Positions 7,057 to 9,515 of a stretch of DNA of 9,515 nt are shown here, piece by piece. The stretch is from Pseudorhodobacter antarcticus. Lineage in GTDB: Bacteria; Pseudomonadota; Alphaproteobacteria; Rhodobacterales; Rhodobacteraceae. The first letter of the stretch is position 1; every line of letters begins with the position of its first letter. Made by a program: the position numbers and the translations under genes. The notes beneath the pieces are model-generated. The model made no database searches. It was not told the origin of the DNA and saw only the letters and a program-made list of their open reading frames with translations. The stretch covers positions 1 to 9,515 of the forward strand of contig CAMAWZ010000071.1 of assembly GCA_945861995.1 (NCBI GenBank), read 5' to 3'.

Positions 7057-7065
7057 CGCTAAATG

Positions 7066-8874
7066 TTAAACCACCACGCCAGCCCCCGTCTCGGACGTGC
7101 CGACATTGCGGCGAAACACTTCGAACAACTCGCGCCCGATGCCGTGCGCATTTGCCGACAGGTCAGCAATAACTGCTTCGCGCCCCAAAAAATCTGCGGC
7201 AAGTGTGGACAGTGTTCCCGCCACCGCATCCAGCCGCACGATATCGCCATCGCGTAGCTTTGCGAGGGGGCCGCCCAGCGCCGCTTCGGGCGAGACATGG
7301 ATTGCAGATGGCACTTTGCCCGATGCCCCCGACATGCGCCCGTCGGTCACAAAGGCCACCTTATGCCCGCGATCTTGCAGAATTGTCAAAACAGGGGTCA
7401 GCGAGTGCAATTCCGGCATGCCATTGGCCTGCGGGCCTTGGAACCGCAAGACGATCACAACATCCGAAGTAAATTCGCCTGCCTTAAAGGCAGCTTTCAC
7501 CGCCTCTTGGCTATGGAAAATGCGGGCAGAGGCCTGAATAATGTGACGCTCTGGCGCGACGGCGGACACTTTGATCACGCCGCGCCCCAGATTGCCGACC
7601 AACTGCCGCAGCCCGCCCGTGGGTTGGAACGGATCAGAGGCAGGGCGCAGGATTTTGTCGTTCAGGCTTTGCGCGGGGCCAGCCACCCAAGTCAGACGCC
7701 CGTCCAAAAGTTTCGGCTCGCTGCGATAAGCGCCCAGACCATCGCCAGCGATGGTTTTGGCATCAGGATGCAGCAGGCCCGCGTCCAACAACTGGCCGAT
7801 CATATAGGGAAGGCCCCCCGCTGCATGGAAATGGTTCACATCAGCGATCCCGTTTGGATAGACCTTAGCCATCAAGGGCACAGCGGCGCTGATATCATCA
7901 AAATCCTGCAAATCCAGTAAAACGCCTGATGCGCGGGCCATAGCGGGCAAATGCAGCACAAGATTGGTTGATCCGCCCGTGGCCATCAGCCCGACAAGGC
8001 CGTTGACATAGGCGCGCTCGTCCAAAATTTCGCCCGCAGGGCGGAAATCATTGCCCAGCGCGGTGATTTGGGCCGCCTTTTCCACCGCCGCCGTGGTCAG
8101 CGCGTCGCGTAGGGGGGTGTTTGGGTTGACAAAAGACGCGCCTGGCAGGTGCAGGCCCATAAACTCCATCAGCATTTGGTTTGTATTGGCCGTACCATAA
8201 AAGGTACAGGTGCCCGCCCCGTGATAGCTTGCCATTTCAGCCGCCATCAACGCATCGCGCCCGACCTCGCCATTGGCATAGGCATTGCGCACGCGCGATT
8301 TCTCGTCATTGGGCAGGCCCGATGTCATGGGGCCAGCGGGTACGAAAACCGCTGGGATATGGCCAAAGGTGGCGGCGGCAATTATCAGGCCAGGGACAAT
8401 TTTATCGCAAACGCCAAGGTAAAGCGCCGCATCAAAGCAGTTGTGCGACAGGCCCACGCCCGCCGCCAGTGCAATCACATCGCGCGAAAACAACGACAGT
8501 TCCATCCCTGGTTGGCCTTGCGTGACCCCATCGCACATGGCAGGCACGCCGCCTGCGACCTGCACCGTCACGCCTGCCGCCGCCGCCGCGCGGCGGATTA
8601 AATCAGGATAGCTCTCAAACGGGCGATGCGCCGACAGCATATCATTATAGGCGGTGATGATGCCCAAATTGGCCACACGCCCGGCGGCGAGCGCGTCTTT
8701 CTGTCCCTCCATCGCGGCATAGGCATGGGCCTGATTTCCGCAAGACAGATGCGCGCGCACAGGCCCGTTGCCCGCAGCCCCGCGCAAGCGCGCAAGATAA
8801 GCCGCCCGCGCGGTTTCGCTGCGGGCGCGGATACGATCAGTCACGCGGTCAATGGCTGAATGAAGCTGGCTCAT
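7066..8874 (-). CDS. edd: Phosphogluconate dehydratase
   Basis: Edd dehydrates 6-phosphogluconate to KDPG, the first specific step of the Entner-Doudoroff pathway, and feeds Eda encoded downstream. It belongs to the IlvD/Edd family of iron-sulfur dehydratases. The 602-residue product has the normal length and the family's cysteine motifs: CDGVTQGQPGME (C114), CDKIVPG (C156) and GTCTFYGTANTNQ (C223). The last two correspond to the known cluster-binding cysteines of this family. The C-terminal block DGRMSGASGKVPSAIH (about 511-526) is also typical. The start at 8874 (MSQLHSAIDRV) has AAAGGA about 7 bases upstream. An in-frame ATG at 8910 would add 12 atypical residues and would lie close to the probable operator. 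A LacI-type palindrome and a candidate promoter sit immediately upstream, so the gene is probably repressed in the absence of a sugar signal. Confidence 0.96.
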   Translation of the reverse strand: MSQLHSAIDRVTDRIRARSETARAAYLARLRGAAGNGPVRAHLSCGNQAHAYAAMEGQKDALAAGRVANLGIITAYNDMLSAHRPFESYPDLIRRAAAAAGVTVQVAGGVPAMCDGVTQGQPGMELSLFSRDVIALAAGVGLSHNCFDAALYLGVCDKIVPGLIIAAATFGHIPAVFVPAGPMTSGLPNDEKSRVRNAYANGEVGRDALMAAEMASYHGAGTCTFYGTANTNQMLMEFMGLHLPGASFVNPNTPLRDALTTAAVEKAAQITALGNDFRPAGEILDERAYVNGLVGLMATGGSTNLVLHLPAMARASGVLLDLQDFDDISAAVPLMAKVYPNGIADVNHFHAAGGLPYMIGQLLDAGLLHPDAKTIAGDGLGAYRSEPKLLDGRLTWVAGPAQSLNDKILRPASDPFQPTGGLRQLVGNLGRGVIKVSAVAPERHIIQASARIFHSQEAVKAAFKAGEFTSDVVIVLRFQGPQANGMPELHSLTPVLTILQDRGHKVAFVTDGRMSGASGKVPSAIHVSPEAALGGPLAKLRDGDIVRLDAVAGTLSTLAADFLGREAVIADLSANAHGIGRELFEVFRRNVGTSETGAGVVV

Positions 8875-8897
8875 GGGGGAATCCTTTGTGTCACGCC

Positions 8898-8926
8898 AAT
8901 CTAACATCACTTGTTAGCGCTAACAA
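8898..8926 (-). promoter_or_regulatory. Candidate edd promoter overlapping the operator
   Basis: On the minus strand, TTGTTA (8926-8921) as -35 and TAGATT (8903-8898) as -10 are separated by 17 bases. They match the sigma-70 consensus at four of six positions each. The -10 ends 23 bases before the edd start codon. The -35 lies inside the palindromic operator, so a bound repressor would block polymerase. This is a visual fit only. Confidence 0.45.
8911..8926. promoter_or_regulatory. LacI/GalR-family operator upstream of edd
   Basis: TTGTTAGCGCTAACAA is a perfect 16-bp palindrome with a central GC-rich step, the classic form of sites bound by LacI/GalR-family repressors. A further half-site CTAACA at 8901-8906 forms a second inverted pair with TGTTAG at 8912-8917 across five bases. 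The site lies 37 bp before the edd start and overlaps the candidate -35 box, so the likely role is repression of edd (and possibly eda) until a sugar or sugar acid is present. No LacI-type gene is in the window. It might also affect the divergent lipoprotein gene. Confidence 0.75.
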
Positions 8927-8962
8927 CCCCGCGCACAGCGCAAAAACGCGCGGCGATGTGCC

Positions 8963-8981
8963 ACAATTTTCGCAAAATTGT
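8963..8981. repeat. Perfect 19-bp inverted repeat in the edd/lipoprotein gap
   Basis: ACAATTTT-CGC-AAAATTGT has two perfect 8-base arms around a 3-base centre. It lies 89 bp upstream of edd and about 84 bp upstream of the lipoprotein gene, between divergent genes, so an operator is more likely than a terminator. No T-run follows on either strand beyond the arms. The core ATTTTCGC recurs at 8985-8992. The binding protein is unknown. Confidence 0.5.
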
Positions 8982-9000
8982 CCCATTTTCGCGGCAGTTC

Positions 9001-9016
9001 TGGCCCATGCGGGCCA
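9001..9016. repeat. Short GC-rich inverted repeat upstream of the lipoprotein gene
   Basis: TGGCCC-ATGC-GGGCCA has perfect 6-base arms and a 4-base loop. It lies 49 bp before the lipoprotein start, so it could form a hairpin in that gene's leader RNA or be a protein-binding site. GC-rich inverted repeats this short also arise by chance. Confidence 0.3.
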
Positions 9017-9065
9017 TAGTCGCGCGCTATCCCATGACCATGATCTTGAACAGATGAGGTGCGGA

Positions 9066-9515
9066 ATGCGCAGCTTTCACTTTGCCGCAATCGCTTTGGC
9101 CGCTTTTGGCCTTTCGGGCTGTATGATGTCCGATCCGCCGTCGCGGGGCGGGCTTGGCGCGCCATCGCTGATGACCCAAGAGGCCAGCGGCTATAATGTG
9201 ACGGCCGTAAATGTGCTCGTGCCCCGCAATTTGGTTGTGTCGGAAGATAATTCTTTTAAACCCGCCGCCGATATTGTTTGGCATGGCGAGGCACTGGGCA
9301 ACCGCTATGCCCAAGTCGAAAAGCTGATGCGCGATGGGATCAACGTGGGCGCTGGTTTTTATCGCGCGGGTTCTCATCGTGCGGGGCGCCCGGTGGTAAT
9401 TGATGTGCAAGTCGTGCGCTTTCACGCACTCACACAGAAAACGCGTGCCAGTTTTGGCGGCAAACATGAACTGATCTATGCCTTTATTCTACGCGATGCC
9501 ACCACGGGCGTGGTG
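9066..9515 (+). CDS. Probable lipoprotein, DUF6778-like, N-terminal part (runs off right edge)
   Basis: The frame is open for 150 codons from ATG 9066 to the window edge without a stop. GAGGTG about 5-10 bases upstream serves as the ribosome site. The N-terminus has one basic residue, a hydrophobic stretch (FAAIALAAFGL) and a lipobox LSGC with the lipidated cysteine at residue 19, so the protein is probably anchored to a membrane facing the periplasm. The mature part includes YNVTAVNVLVPRNLVVSE (43-60), a DIVWHGEALGNRYAQV segment (69-84) and VVIDVQVVRFHALTQKTR (110-127), which recall a Rhodobacteraceae lipoprotein family of unknown function that I remember as DUF6778. No enzymatic motif is visible. 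It is divergent from edd, with about 190 bp between them holding several palindromes. Family naming is from memory; the lipoprotein call is firmer than the family. Confidence 0.75.
   Translation, partial: MRSFHFAAIALAAFGLSGCMMSDPPSRGGLGAPSLMTQEASGYNVTAVNVLVPRNLVVSEDNSFKPAADIVWHGEALGNRYAQVEKLMRDGINVGAGFYRAGSHRAGRPVVIDVQVVRFHALTQKTRASFGGKHELIYAFILRDATTGVV

Noticed and set aside
6550..7062. 170-codon plus-strand open frame spanning antisense eda and the edd-eda gap
   Set aside because: Most of it is antisense to well-conserved eda, and the rest runs through the palindrome. Composition is that of a shadow frame.
7297..7920. 207-codon plus-strand open frame
   Set aside because: It is entirely antisense to edd, which has full family motifs. 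No ribosome site or recognisable domain.

Overview
The window looks like chromosomal DNA of an alphaproteobacterium of the Rhodobacteraceae/Roseobacter type. The basis is high GC in the genes, a GlnE and a small follow-on protein of the kind remembered from that group, an Entner-Doudoroff pair (edd, eda), a lipoprotein resembling a family seen in Rhodobacteraceae, and a terminator-like CTCC/GGAG hairpin with a T-run. No database search was possible, so these placements rest on family recognition.

Layout. Positions 1-1470 (minus) hold the N-terminal half of a methyl-accepting chemotaxis-type receptor that runs off the left edge. Positions 1551-2015 (minus) encode a YbaK/EbsC-type tRNA-editing protein. 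The plus strand then carries glnE (annotated 2151-4880). GlnE-like sequence extends upstream to about 2064, where the apparent ancestral ATG is followed at once by a TAG. A 96-residue conserved-looking protein starts one base after glnE. An AT-rich gap follows, with four TTACA units at an exact 10-bp period. It leads into a broken CapD/WbpM-type nucleotide-sugar epimerase/dehydratase gene that keeps its first ~35 codons and last ~252 codons but lacks the middle. Just after it lies a ~55-bp stray piece of eda in inverted orientation.

The right third is the Entner-Doudoroff module on the minus strand: edd (7066-8874), then a gap of about 117 bp with a terminator-like hairpin and a 47-bp imperfect palindrome, then eda (6298-6948). 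Upstream of edd is a perfect LacI/GalR-type operator, TTGTTAGCGCTAACAA, overlapping a plausible -35 box. This fits control by a sugar-responsive repressor that is not encoded here. A lipoprotein gene (9066 onward, plus) diverges from edd and runs off the right edge.

Functionally, Edd and Eda catalyse consecutive steps (6-phosphogluconate to KDPG, then to pyruvate and glyceraldehyde 3-phosphate). GlnE adjusts glutamine synthetase activity to nitrogen status. The other genes are not obviously linked to these. I do not see a new multi-gene system. The most unusual features are the disrupted glnE start, the phased repeats, the deleted capD-like gene, the inverted eda fragment and the palindrome between edd and eda.
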